A stretch of 64,000 nucleotides of DNA from Termitomyces sp. T153 (GCA_018296165.2 JACKQL020000086.1:145717-209716), one strand, 5' to 3'; counted from the first letter of the stretch, positions 34,326 through 46,611 are shown. Made by a program: numbers and translations. The notes: generated by a model from the letters alone, not told the origin.

Positions 34326-37300
34326 TTGAAAGGCCATAAAGGCTTTCATCTTACAAAAGAAGAATGTGCGCAGGGCTTATCATACAAGACCCTCACCACC
34401 GGACTCGAACAGCGTTCAGACGGCCGCTTCTACTGGAACCTTCCGCCCGCCCCTCCCGCAGACCCCGAAAACGACAAGGAGAAGCAAACGAAAAAGGTGA
34501 CGGGTAAGAGGAAGCGTGGGGCGGATGGGGACAATGAAAAGGAAAAGGAAAAAGACAAGGGGAAGGGGAAGGGGAAGGAGGGGGGAAAGGGAGAGGCGAA
34601 GAAGGAGAAGGAGAAGGAGGTAGTGAAGGAGAAGGAGAAGGAGGTAGTGAAGAAGGAGAAGGAGAAGAAGGATGTAGTAAAGGAAAAGGAGAAGGAGAAG
34701 GAGAAGGAGAAGGAGAAGGAAAAGGGGAAAGGCAAGGAGATGAAGGATGTAGTGAAGAAAAAGGAGAAAGAGAAAGAGGTGAAGAAGGAGAAGGGGAAGG
34801 AAAAAGAGAAAGAGGTGGCGAAGGAGAAGAGGATGGGGAAGGGGAAGGGGAAGGACAAAGAGAAGGACAAAGAGGTAGTGAAGGAGAAGGAGGTAGTGAA
34901 TGCGGAATCGAAGGTGCAGAACTTGAACTCGGTGATCTTGGTCAGAGAGGCAAACACCAGCCCGAGTCCCACAGAACAGAAAACGACGGCGGCGAAACAA
35001 AAGTTCCCGAGTAGTCCGCTCCCCGGGATCATCGGGAGGACCATGTCCAGCAGTAAGAAGGAGGACGAGTCAATCAATCCGCCTGGATCGAGCTTCTCCA
35101 GCGCCATGGGCGAAAAGAGGAAAACGGGGGCGGCGGAATCGAGGATGGAGAAGGTCTTCAACGTGGGGAACTTTTCAAGGAGTGAAGATGAGGACGACGA
35201 CGAGTCGAAGAATCAAGAAAAGGCCTTACCTGCTTCGAGCCCGAGTACAGCATCGAGCGAAAAGAAAACGACGGATGCGGAACTGGATTTACCGAGGAAG
35301 CCGCTGGCGTTGAAGGTTATCATCAGGCCGAAAGTACCTGCTACCACTGATGCGGAGGTGAAAGATGATAATGCAGTGTCAGAGTCGGAGTCGGCGCCGC
35401 CTGCGAAGAGAGCGAGAGTAGAGGGGGGTGAGGATGCGGATGCGGGTCAGCAGAATGTGAAGGAGAATGATACGCGGGCTTCTCTTCCTCCGCCTCCTTC
35501 TTCGTCTCTCGTTGAGGATCAGAACGATGAAGAAATGGGGAAGGAAAAAGGACGAGATGAAGGAAGAGAAAACGAAGAAGAAAAAGGGACTATCCAGGAA
35601 GAGGTCCGCACTGATGACGTTATCAGGCGGTTCGTGGAAAGGTGGAGTGGAGACGAAAACAAAGTATTTGGAGGATGCGAGATTGAGGACATCGAGGCGA
35701 TGCATGCGAGGAGGAAGATGTTGGTAGGAGGTGTAGGCGCAGATCCGAGTGCGGGTGGGGGAGATAATCAGGGGAAGCAGGAGAAGGAGGATGCGATTGA
35801 TAATGATGATGATAGGATTTTGCTGACCGAGGGGTTAGGGTATCCTGAACCCCAGCCTGAATCGATGGATATCGATTCCCCTGCCCCGCAGCCTCACCGT
35901 GATGCGGGTGACAAGCAGAATGAACAGGAGAAGGAAAAAAGCGCTGATGAGAGTGATATTGCACCGTCTGCGCCTGCGCCACCCAGTTCGACCGCTGTTC
36001 CAACGACGACGACGTCCGCGAGTACCCCTCGCGTCATCAAAGCGTCATTCTCAACTCCGGCGCAGCTCGCGAGTACCGCAGCTCTTCCTACCCCTACGAC
36101 GTCAGCACCGACATCCACGCTTCCCTCGAGCGCCCCTGCTCAGCCTTCTAATCTGAGCAGTAATCCGTATTCAAAGTTGATTACAAAATCAGGTGTGAGA
36201 GGGAGTTTGAGTGGGTTCTTTTTTGGCGCTAGCGGTGCGAGCGCGAGTGGGAGCAGGAGCGGGAGTAGGAGTGTAGCCAAGGGCAGTGATCCTACTCTAT
36301 CTGCAGCCGCCGCTCTTGTAGAAGGTACGAGCAAGGATGGCGTAAGAGAAGGAGGGACGGGCTTGGAAAAGAGGCAGAGTACTTGGGATGCGCGGGTTAG
36401 CAAGGCGCTGGAGAGGGCGAAAGCTTCAAAGGTACAGGCGGCGAATGGAGGGGTAGCGATGTCGCCGAGGGCCGCGTGGTATGTTCCGCAGGTACCGCAG
36501 TGGGATGCAAAGGAGCGGGAACGTGAGTTTTTTTTTCTCTTCTCTTCTTATTTTTGTGCTTCGTTTTTGGCTTCATGATGGTAGGATATGCGACGGATCT
36601 TTTTTCTTTATTAATGCAGTGTTGATGTTTTGATTTCCATTCGACATCGATTTTTTTTTTCGATGTGCGCATGACTAATCTTTTCAATAGGTGTTTTTCA
36701 ACGTGCTCCTGCAGTAAGAGCAACTGGTGTGACTGATAGTCCTGTCATTCTTGCTGCCACTCGTTTTCCTTCTAGCTCTGGACCTTCCGCTTCTGGCTCT
36801 AGCTCTGGTTCAGGATCTGACTCTACTGCACTTACAACTCCTCTGACTCAGCCTCAGCAGTCATCTTTGGTTCCTGCGATTGTAACTGGGTCTGTGCCTT
36901 CACAAGTGTCTTTGCCACAGCCGCCCGTTTCTGCTCCCCCTGCTGATATAACTACTGCCGCTGCTAGTACTCCAACTGCCACGGAGATAGTGCCTGAGAT
37001 TCGTATAGTTGAAGTACCTCCTCCCGAAACGAGCTCTGAATCAAGCACTGGTGCCATGGATGTGACAACTACTGAGACCATGGATGTCGATCCGCCTTCC
37101 CCATGCGTTGAACCCTCCATATCACCGTCGATCACTGAGGCAGATGCTCCAATGGATTCACGTGCACCGTTTTCGACTTTGCAGATGCTCGACTCTCAGC
37201 CTTGCCCACAGTCTCCGCCGCAATCTACCTCTCCTGCTTCGACTTCATCTCACAACCTCATGGAAACAGAGGCACCTCGCCCCCGTCCTCGTTCTAGCCC

Positions 37301-38660
37301 TCGTGAACTCCCGCCTCTTCCTGGTCCACTGCCACCGGGACGGACTGCAACCTGTGAGGAATATCAGCTCACTGCAGCTGCGTGGTCTGGCTCTGGCTCG
37401 TCTGACCCCGAAAACGATGGAGATACTCACGAACCTGAGGGGATGAGAGGATATCATACTAGTGAGCATGGGCACGAGCACGAGCATGAGAGAGATCTGC
37501 AGTATAATCGTACGGACCGTCGGTATGAAAGGGGTGGGTACTATGATGTGTATCAGCGTCATAGTGCCACGCCTGGCTCCTCGCCCTTCAGACGATATCA
37601 TCCGTACGCGTATCCACTACCCCCCGGCCGACCGAGGTATCATTCTTCATTCGCTCCACCGTATCATCCTCAAAGTCCATACAACGACTATCTGCCTTAT
37701 TCACCTTCTGCGTCGGCGCCTTACCGTCCTTCGCGAAGGGGTAGTATGATTGGGGGCTCATTGAGCGGGGCGCATAGTCCTGTACATCCTGATATCGACC
37801 CAGAGGGGACCGAGGTGGATGGGAGCCCAGTTGCCACGAGGATTGTGTCGATTGTGCAAGATACAATGGCGAGACTTGCAGATGTGCTCAGTACGAGTGG
37901 CTCTATGAGGGAGGCTGGAAGTAAGAGAATGAGGGAGAGGTCTTCTGGGGCGTCAGTATCGGGGTCTGTGTCTGCTGACGCGGGTACATCGCGATCTGGT
38001 GGTGCACATGGAGAACTGGGTGGGGATGATAAATTGGTCAAGTTGGAGGATGTTCTTGGACAAATTCGAGTGTTGAAGGAGGATCATCAACGCGAGGTGA
38101 ACGAGATGCGTAATGAGATCGAAGGGTTGAGGAGGCAGGTTCAGAACCTTCAGGGACATTGTACGAGGCATCGAAAGTCCAATGAGGAGATGGATACTAT
38201 CAACGTGGGCAGCAAAGCGGTACTGACAAATGGCGTAGTTGCCGAGTCTTCTTCGTCGTACCCCATCGATCTTACAAGTGATGCTCAGGGTGAGAGTTCG
38301 CAAGTAAATCGGTCTGGTTCATTGGTCAGTCGGATTCCAATTCCAGTCAAGCACCCTTTGACTGATCTGATTGGCATTAATCAGGGCAACTTTCACCTTG
38401 CAAACATGCTGGCGATGATCAGAGTTCGCGATTCCAATTCTCCGTCGTCGACTGTCAGGCAAGAGGACGGCGTCGATATTAGTGAGACAGGCAAAGGAAA
38501 GGAGACGGAGACGGCGGTGTGCCCGCCGCGGATGGGCTTGACTGCTCCAAGTGGTGGAATCCCGATGTCGCCCAGTCATAGTGGATTGCCGCTCCCCATC
38601 AAGTCTCAACGGAAGAGACGTATGTTCGCACCCATTGACATGACTGAGGATGATCAATAA
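34326..38660 (+). CDS. very large low-complexity protein, Lys/Glu repeat and coiled coil
   Basis: Two long open frames join through a 168-nt intron (36523..36690; GTGAGT...AATAG) in phase to about 1390 residues. The 5' boundary is unresolved: an in-frame TGA lies just upstream of 34326, and the first in-frame ATG is inside the repeat, so an upstream exon is expected. After a short ordered block ([28 protein letters not shown]) comes a KE-rich tract encoded by a purine repeat. Acidic and Ser/Thr/Pro-rich regions follow, then [18 protein letters not shown], and near the C-terminus a predicted coiled coil ([31 protein letters not shown]). Basic clusters ([14 protein letters not shown]) suggest nuclear location, by inference only. 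No enzymatic domain is seen. Confidence 0.65.
34525..34910 (+). repeat. coding purine (GAGAAG-type) repeat tract
   Basis: A nearly all-purine stretch of GAGAAGGAG variants interspersed with gtagtgaag units, encoding alternating Lys/Glu with [12 protein letters not shown] repeats. Length polymorphism between strains is expected because changes in multiples of three keep the frame. Confidence 0.85.
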
Positions 38661-38940
38661 CTTTTTTACGCTCGGATGGCTCGTTTTTACTTACTTCTTC
38701 TTGGTGGTTTATGTCCTGCATCTTCTTGTCGCTTAATGTAGATTTAATATCCTTCACCTATACGTTATTTCTCGGTTGTATCAAAATCAGACAAGCCATC
38801 AGTACTCACAATCAATAATATCATGGTTTGCCAACGTTCAACGACTCCGACCTTCAAAGTTGGAAAGACAGACTCGGATGTCCCGCCGCTAATATGCTAG
38901 TCTCGCTTGCGACGGGCTCAGGAGGAACGCGTCGTCCTTT
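38661..38940. other. spacer before F-box array
   Basis: 3' flank of the large low-complexity gene. The F-box array's repeated leader begins near 38950. Confidence 0.4.
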
Positions 38941-39158
38941 CGTTGTCAACCATTCACTATCCAATCGTTGTTTCTCCTTCATCGTCTCAGAGTTATATAT
39001 ACGAGCATCCTCGATTATGATGGATCCAGCATCGGCCATTGGTTGGCGGGTTGTGGCTTTCGGCAAGTTGCGTAGCAACCGTCAGAGTTCGATCGACCTA
39101 CATAGAACTCTTCTCGTCTTCAAACAGAGATCGTATTTCGAACCGAAGGACTACAACA

Positions 39159-40082
39159 ATGTGCACGAACGTAGAGGAAAAGTAAGTCTACTAAATGGAC
39201 CCAGAAATACTAAAGTTTGAGTTTCATGTTATGTGCATGTTGAATTGGCAGATACCAAACACGCTCCTAAACGACCCGATGCACTCCTGGAGTCAGCAGA
39301 CTCTTCAGAACATGTCATTACCCGCGTTCCTCCCGATCGTTCAGCTCTTTATCTAGTCCAGTTACCCAAACTCGCTGTCCGTAACCGGCAGCTTCGCTTG
39401 GATGTTCCATGTGTGTTCGTACTGGAGATTCACAGCTTTGAGCACGCCTGAACTCTGGAGCACGCTATTCACCGACTTCTCCTTGGAACCTTGATGTCCA
39501 TGGGCTTTTCAATCTCGAATGCATGCGTTATAAACCAGAGGACTACCGGACATCTCCCAGAGTCGACTCTTGACCATCATACTCCAGGAAGTTAAGTGGT
39601 TGGAGGCGCGAAGCCAACTATCGTCATCTTTCATCTTCTGTTGGAACCTCGTGCCTCAAGAAGCTTCATTTGTCGCCTCGGACATCGTACTGGGAGAGGA
39701 GTAATTTGTCCAGAATATTGACACTGCCCGCAGATTCATTCCCTGTGCTAGGAAAGCTCATTTTGCTATACAATGATTGTGCTCCGTGCCCGCGTTCAGT
39801 AATGCGCCCTCACTCCGTTCGTCACTTTCATAACACACCTATTTGGTGTTCTCGTTCTAAATCTTCATGCATAGCAATGGGGCCAGTTCACACGCTTCGA
39901 ATGTAATGCCGCCTTAGGCTCTCGCCCATGGTTCGGAATCTTTTGCAAGTTAACCAATATTCAATGGTGCTCCTTCCGTGTCAAGACAATGGAAGGCGAC
40001 GTTCCATCGGCGTCGCCCGCGCGGAACTTACCCACCTCGCGTTTCTCAAGATACAGCCTCGAGTTGGGTTGGACGACATGAC
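39159..40082 (+). pseudogene. F-box array member A1, decayed
   Basis: Aligns by eye to the intact neighbour starting at 40652: a short ATG leader (MCTNV), then DALLESADSSEHVITRVP in the F-box, then frameshifts (the FFYSTYQKPL part reads out of frame), and fragments of the LRR-like region such as the stretch encoding FNIHAWQWGQ-like sequence (39870) and the HLAFLKI region (40030). The end matches the ELGWMT stop region. Many indels mean it is not translatable. It shares a 5' leader segment (38950-39160) and a 3' flank (40250-40380) with other array members. Confidence 0.75.
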
Positions 40083-40651
40083 TGATATCATGCCCGTTTC
40101 AATTTCAATCCTAAGTCAACACAGATTTTCGAGACTGCACCCGATGTCAGTATACATTATTTCTTGTCCATGCCCCATACACATTCAGCGACGCCGCATT
40201 CGCCTTCAGAGCTTAGGTAGCGCTTTTGTGGTCCTTTTGCTCGGAGTATGGATAGAGAATGGTAGGAGGTCAAAGAATAGAAGATGTACAATCTGTGTCA
40301 GACGTACTTTGTACACTCGGGAGGCAACTCAGTCGTACCCATGGGAAAAGATGTGAAAGATGTTCCGAAACAACAGATGATTGTTCACGATCATGCTAGT
40401 GACGGATTTGGCATGCGTATGGGCCACGGTTAACAGTCAAATTGCCGTCGTTGTTTCTCCGTCATCGTCTCAAATTCCCTGAACGGGTCTTTTTATTATG
40501 GATGGATCCACCGTCGGCCAGTGCCCCTCGAGAATTGATATGGTATTCTGCCGAGTAGTGGCTTTCGGTAAATTCCGTAGAACGGTCGGTCAAGCTGAAA
40601 CTTCTTTCCAAACCGCGATCCTCAAAAAAAAAAAAGTCGATCAAAACGACC

Positions 40652-42174
40652 ATGACAATGTGCACGAACGTGCAGAAGAACACGTTCGACATGCGTCGTA
40701 AGTCTTCTAAACCGATCCCACAATAGTAACGTTTGAGTTCCATGTTGTGTATTCTGTTGAATTAGCAGAACCACCCGACGCATTCCTGGAGCTACCGGAC
40801 TCTTCAGAGCATGTTGTTACTCGCGTTCCCTCCGAGATCCTTGTTCAAATCTTTTTCTATTCAACCTACCAAAAGCCGTTGTCCAGGACCGGCAGCTCTC
40901 CGCTTGGATTGTCCCATGTGTGTTCGTATTGGAGAATCACAGCTCTGAGCACGCCTGAACTCTGGAGCACACTTATCATCGACTTCTCATTGGAACACTT
41001 GGATTCCATCGGTTATAAATTCACTTCCGAATCCCTGCGTTATAAACGAGAGGACGACTGTACATTCCCCGAGATATGGTTCAATAGGGCCGAGAGTCGA
41101 CCCTTGACCTTCATACTCAAAGAAGCCGACTGCTGGAAGCGCGAACCCAGATATATTGATGTTCTATCCGCCGTTGGAATGTCGTCAATATCTTCGCGTC
41201 TCACAGAGCTTCACTTATCGCCGTATCCGTCGCCAAAGAATGATTTGTCCAAGATATTGACGCTGCCCGGGGATTCATTCCCTGTGTTGGAGAAGCTAAC
41301 TTTGCGATGCTGTAAGGACGTACTGGTGACCGCGTTCAGTAATTCGCCCTTACTCCGTTCCGTCACATTCATGACATTTAGAGACTATGTACTCATTCAA
41401 AATCTTCATGCATGGCAATGGGGCCAGCTCACGCGGTTTGAATGTAATACCACCGTAGGCTCTGATGTATGGCGCAGAATCCTTCGCCAGATGGTCAATA
41501 TTCAATGGTGCTCCATCCGCGTCCGGCCGGTGAATGAAGACATTCCATCGGCTACGCCCGCGACTGTACTGACCCACCTTGCGTTTCTCAAGATACGATT
41601 TTTGATCGTTGATTCCATGAGGGAGTTGTCGATTTTTCACAGCATCAGAATCCCGGCTCTGAAATCATATGTACAAGATAGCGGAAACCTCTATCCTCGT
41701 ACATCTGTACATTTGACTTCTCTGGTGTTGACTAAACACTACACAGGAAACATTGGGAGCCTGAGAAATTTTCTATCGCGCTGCGAATCACTAGAGCGGC
41801 TGGCAATACAAACTGAGAGGCTCCTTGGTTCAACATTTCACGAATGGGAGGCGTGGACCTGGCTTCATGAACATCTACCTCCTCTACCTCATCTCAATAC
41901 AGTTGTTTTCGGGCTAATCGTCTACCCCGACATGAAAGATATGACGCGACCAGCTGACGCATTCTGTCGTATAGCCATGTCATTTCGTAGTACATCGGTC
42001 AAGAATTTCTGGCTATTTGTGTGTGGTAAGGAGGATGGGGGCCGGGAGTTGTGCCGACTGGTCGACAATCTTCAAGCAGATCCAGACTTGTGTTCTTCTG
42101 ATCTGGTGATCAAGGCGCGCTTCATACCGAATCAATTTTTTGACTTGAGTGATGAGTTGGGCTGGATGACATGA
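40652..42174 (+). CDS. F-box protein (array member B1, intact)
   Basis: Exons 40652..40697 and 40766..42174 give 484 residues. The 15-residue leader (MTMCTNVQKNTFDMR) is joined across a 68-nt intron in phase to PEPPDAFLELPDSSEHVV. The F-box core reads VPSEILVQIFFYST, SHVCSYWRITALSTPELWS. LRR-like strands follow (SRLTELHLS, FPVLEKLTL, PLLRSVTF, THLAFLKI, VHLTSLVL, ESLERLAI, LPHLNTVVF), ending DLSDELGWMT. It probably acts as an SCF ubiquitin-ligase adaptor with the LRR part binding a substrate. It is nearly identical to the gene at 44343 except in patches of the LRR region. Confidence 0.87.
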
Positions 42175-42477
42175 CTTGCGTGAGTATTATGTCCTTTTCA
42201 ACTTAATATAGTTTCAATTCTGAGTGGGGGGATATGTTTTCCAGACTGCGCCCGATATAAGCACACATTACTCGTTTTTCATGCCCCATACGTACTCAGC
42301 TACATCTTATCCGCCTTCCTAAGTTAGGGAGTGCTCTTGTCGTTCCTTTCCTGGGCGTATCGATATAGAGTGGTAGGAAGTCATAGGACGGTTCGTGAGA
42401 CGTACATTCTATACTCAGAGGCAATCCAGTCATACCTAAGGGAAACAATGGCAAAGATGTTCCGAATTTGCTGAACT
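42175..42477 (+). repeat. B-gene 3' flank, first copy of segmental duplication
   Basis: The stop codon and about 300 bp of 3' flank here are nearly identical to 45881-46191, both running to a shared string ctgaactagc, after which the copies diverge. This marks one end of the duplicated unit. Confidence 0.8.
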
Positions 42478-43601
42478 AGCATGTTCTTACCCGCTTTCCC
42501 TCAAAGATCCTCGTTCAATTCTTTATCTAGTCCACTTACCAAAACTCGCCATCCGTAACGGGCAGCTCCGCTTGGATTGTCCTATGTGTGTCCGTACTGG
42601 AGAATCACAGCTCTGAGCACGTCTGAACTCTGGAGCACGCTATTCACCGACTCCTCTTGGTGCTTCTAGTGTTAGTGTCATTGTCCAGAATATTGAAACT
42701 GCCGGCGGATTCATTCCGCGTGCTGGAAAAGCTCTTTTACTATACAATGATTGTGCTCCGGTGCCCGCGTTCAGTAATGCGCCTTTACTCCGTTCCGTTA
42801 CTTTCATAACACATCGATTTGGTGTTCTCGTTCTAAATCTTCATGCATGGCAATGGGGCCAGTTCACACGCTTCGAGCCAGTTCACACGCTTCGAGCCAG
42901 TTCACACGCTTCGAATGTAATGCCCTAGGCTCTAGTCGATGGTTCGGAATCCTTTGCAAGTTGATAAATATTCAGTGGTGCTCCGTCCATGTCAATACAA
43001 TGGAAGACAACACTCCATCGGCGTCACCCGCGTTGAATTTATCCACCTCGCGTTTCTCAAGATACAGCTTTTGGACTTCTTCCCCGTGAGCGAGTTATCG
43101 ATCTCTTGCAGCATCACGTTCTCGGTTCTGAAAGCACATGTGATATATGAAATAAACCTCTCTCTGGTATCGAATAACTTCTCAACAACGTATATATATC
43201 GCGCTGACAATCACTAATCACTAGAGCACCTGTCAATACAAACTCGAATGGTCATCGGTACAAGATTTGAAGTTTGGGAAGACGTGGACCTGGCTTCATG
43301 AACATCTACCTCCTCTACCTCATCTCAATGTAGTTGTTTTCGGGCTGATCGTCTACCCAGACATGAATAAGAGACGCGACTAGCTGACGCATTTTCTCGT
43401 ATAGCAATGTCATCGCAGTCCATCGCTGAAGAATGTCGGGCCATTTGTGTGTGGTCAGGACAAGGGCAGGGAGTTGTGCCGACTTGGTGGATGACAATCT
43501 TCAAGCAGATGCAGAATTGTATCCTTCTGATCTAGTCATCAAGACACACTTTTTACCTAATTTGGTTGACCTGAGTGACGAGGTGGGTTGGACGACATGA
43601 C
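42478..43601 (+). pseudogene. F-box array member A2, decayed
   Basis: Fragments of the same F-box/LRR gene in order: the F-box equivalent (42478-42660), a truncated LRR region, the WQWGQ-like region, the HLAFLKI equivalent near 43040, and the C-terminal part ending in the DEVGWTT equivalent with TGA near 43601. Multiple frameshifts and deletions are present. Within it, the 19-bp string cagttcacacgcttcgagc is repeated three times in tandem near 42860-42917, where other members have one copy. Confidence 0.75.
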
Positions 43602-44054
43602 TTATGTGAGTATCATGCCCGTTTCAATTTCAATCCTAAGTCAAAGCATACATTTTCGAGACTGCACCCGATGTCAGTATACAATATTTCTTGTCCATGC
43701 CCCCACACATTCAGCTACCCCGCATTCCCCTTCAGAGCTTAGGTAGCGCTTTTGTGGTCCTTTTGCTGGGAGTATGGATAGAGAATGGTAGGAGGTCAAA
43801 GAATAGAAGATGTACAATCAGTGTCAGACGTACATTGTACACTCGGGAGGCAACTCAGTCGTACCCATAGGAAAAGATGTGAAAGATGTTCCGAAACAAC
43901 AGATGATTTGTTCACGATCATGCTAGTGGCGGATTTGGCATGCGTAAGGGCCACGGTTAACAACAGTCAACTTGCCGCCGTTCTTTCTCGTCCAGATTCC
44001 CTGAACAGGTCTTTCTGTTATGTATGGATCCACCGTCGGCCAGTGCCCCTCGAG
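43602..44054. other. A-type 3' flank and B2 leader, second copy
   Basis: Non-coding; nearly identical to the DNA between A1 and B1 (about 40083-40540). It includes the segment around gtaggaggtcaaagaatagaa at 43789, also at 40263. Confidence 0.7.
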
Positions 44055-44217
44055 TTCTAATAACATGACACAACATTACAGACAACGTTACGATACATGG
44101 AGAGCTAGTATTTACCATAGGAGTAGAGTAGACGCTCTACCCCCGCCTCTTAGCCCTGCATAGTGGCTTGCCGGCGGAATAAACAGAGTCCATCCATCCA
44201 TCTATCCATCCATCGAG
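44055..44217 (+). mobile_element. 163-bp insertion with 5-bp target duplication (SINE/MITE-like)
   Basis: The B1 upstream region (40530) reads ctcgag directly followed by aattgatatgg. In the B2 copy the same site is split by about 160 bp and TCGAG appears on both sides (44050-44054 and 44213-44217). The inserted DNA ends in a ccat/tcta simple repeat. No coding capacity or clear terminal inverted repeats are seen, so a non-autonomous element such as a SINE is suggested. Confidence 0.55.
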
Positions 44218-44342
44218 ATTGATATGGTATTCTGCCGATTAGTGGGCTTTCGGTAAATTCCGTAGAACGGGTCAGAGCTCGGTCAAGCTGAAACTCTTTC
44301 CAAACCGCGATCCTCAGAAAAAAGGAACCGACCGAAACGACG

Positions 44343-45886
44343 ATGACAATGTGCACGAACGTGCAGAAAAACACGTTTGAAATGCGTCGTAAGTCTTCTA
44401 AACCGATCCCACAATAGTAACGTTTGAGTTCCATGTTTTGTATTCTGTTGAATTAGCAGAACCACCCGACGCATTCCTGGAGCTACCGGACTCTTCAGAG
44501 CATGTTGTTACTCGCGTTCCCTCCGAGATCCTTGTTCAAATCTTTTTCTATTCAACCTACCAAAAGCCGTTGTCCAGGACCGGTAGCTCTCCGCTTGGAT
44601 TGTCCCATGTGTGTTCGTATTGGAGAATCACAGCTCTGAGCACGCCTGAACTCTGGAGCACACTATACATAGACTTCTCATGGGAACACTTGGATTCCAT
44701 CGGCTATAAATTCACTCCCGAATCCCTGCGTTATAAACCAGAGGACGACTGTACATTCCCCGAGATATGGTTCAATAGGGCCAAGAGTCAACCCTTGACC
44801 TTCATACTCAAGGAAGTCGACTGTTGGAGGCGCAAACCCAGATACCTTGATCTTCTATCCGCCGTTGGAATGTCGTCAATATCTTCGCGTCTCACAGAGC
44901 TTCAATTATCTCCTGATCTGTGGTCAAAACATGATTTGTCCAAGATATTGACGCTGCCCGGGGATTCATTCCCTGTGTTGGAGAAGCTAACTTTGCGATA
45001 CAATGATGATGAGCTGGTGACCGCGTTCAGTAATTCGCCCTTACTCCGTTCCGTCACATTCATGACAGATATAGACTCTGTACTCATTCAAAATCTTCAT
45101 GCATGGCAATGGGGCCAGCTCACGCGGTTTGAATGTAATACCACCGTAGGCTCTGATGTATGGCGCAGAATCCTTCGCCAGATGGTCAATATTCAATGGT
45201 GCTCCATCCGCGTCCGGCCGGTGAATGAAGACATTCCATCGGCTACGCCCGCGACTGTACTGACCCACCTTGCGTTTCTCAAGATACGATTTTTGATCGT
45301 TGATTCCATGAGGGAGTTGTCGATTTTTCACAGCATCAGAATCCCGGCTCTGAAATCATATGTACAAGATGGGGGAAACCTCTATCCTCGTACATCTGTA
45401 CATTTGACTTCTCTGGTGTTGACTAAACACTACACAGGAAACATTGGGAGCCTGAGAAATTTTCTATCGCGCTGCGTATCACTAGAGCGCCTTGCAATAC
45501 AAACTGAGAGGCTCCTTTGTTCAACATTTCACGAATGGGAGGCGTGGACCTGGCTTCATGAACATCTACCTCCTCTACCTCATCTCAATACAATTGTTTT
45601 CGGGCTACTCGTCTACCCCGACATGAAAGATATGACGCGACCAGCTGACGCATTCTGTCGTATAGCCATGTCATTTCGTAGTACATCGGTCAAGAATTTC
45701 TGGCTATTTGTGGGTGGTAAAGAGGAAGGGGGCCGGGAGTTGTGTCGACTGGTCGACAATCTTCAAGCAGATCCAGACTTGTGTTCTTCTGATCTGGTGA
45801 TCAGGACGCGCTTCATACCCGATCGATATTGGCGCTCCATACGCCATCGATTTGACTTGAGTGATGAGTTGGGCTGGACGACATGA
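44343..45886 (+). CDS. F-box protein (array member B2, intact)
   Basis: Exons 44343..44388 and 44457..45886 give 491 residues. It starts with the same MTMCTNVQKNTFEMR leader and has an identical F-box (VPSEILVQIFFYST, CSYWRITALSTPELWS). It differs from B1 mainly in the LRR-like part (LSPDLWSKHDLS for LSPYPSPKNDLS, LRYNDDELV for LRCCKDVLV, MTDIDSV for MTFRDYV) and in a seven-residue longer C-terminus (YWRSIRHRFDLSDEL). The downstream two-thirds is almost unchanged. Likely an SCF adaptor; substrate unknown. Confidence 0.87.
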
Positions 45887-46191
45887 CTTACGTGAGTATT
45901 ATGTCCTTTTCAACTTAATATAGTTTCAATTCTGAGTGGGGGCATATGTTTTCCAGACTGCGCCCGATATAAGCACACATTACTCGTTTTTCATGCCCCA
46001 TACGTACTCAGCTACATCGTATCCGCCTTCCAAAGTTAGGGAGTGCTCTTGTCGTTCCTGTCCTGGGCGTATGATATAGAAAGGTAGGAGGTCAAAGGAC
46101 GGTTCGTGAGACGTACATTCTATACTCAGAGGCAATTCAGTCATACCTATAGGACACAATGGCAAAGATGTTCCGAATTTGCTGAACTAGC
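45887..46191 (+). repeat. B-gene 3' flank, second copy of segmental duplication
   Basis: Nearly identical to 42175-42477, with few substitutions. It ends at the same ctgaactagc string and fixes the right boundary of the duplicated unit. Confidence 0.8.
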
Positions 46192-46264
46192 CGATGAAAC
46201 CTGGTGATCGTTTCATGTGTTAGTGACAAAATTGAGCACGGATTGTTGGTCTCTATGTCCGCCA

Positions 46265-46510
46265 TCCTCAAATGTCAACACATGGTTGGTTCTCCCTCAT
46301 TTCCGAGATTGTAGACGGGCACTTCTATCATGATGGATCCAGCATCTCGTTTCTGCCGAGTACTTGCTTTCGGCAAATTGCGTAGAAATGGCCAGTTTCG
46401 ATCAACATTGACCTCGCATTCTGCCTTCAACTTCCAACAGCGATGGCCAAAACGATCATGAAAATATGTCCACGAACGTACAAGGAAAATGTTTGTATCA
46501 TGGCAATGTG
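46265..46510 (+). pseudogene. truncated leader of a further F-box array member
   Basis: This matches the 5' leader shared by the other members (segment with atgatggatccagcatc, then the gctttcggcaaattgcgtag region, then cacgaacgt), but no F-box body follows. It is the remnant of a fifth unit, deleted at its 3' side. Confidence 0.6.
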
Positions 46511-46611
46511 ACGAAACTGAGCACGCGTTTGTTTGTGTGTGAGTACGCGTCTGAACACGTGTGAAAACCACGTCAGAGACAACTCGCATTACTTCCCGCG
46601 TCCTCCTTACA

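Noticed and set aside
34416..35161. Long minus-strand Leu- or Phe/Ser-rich frames
   Set aside because: They are complements of the purine repeat in the low-complexity gene and have biased composition from that repeat.
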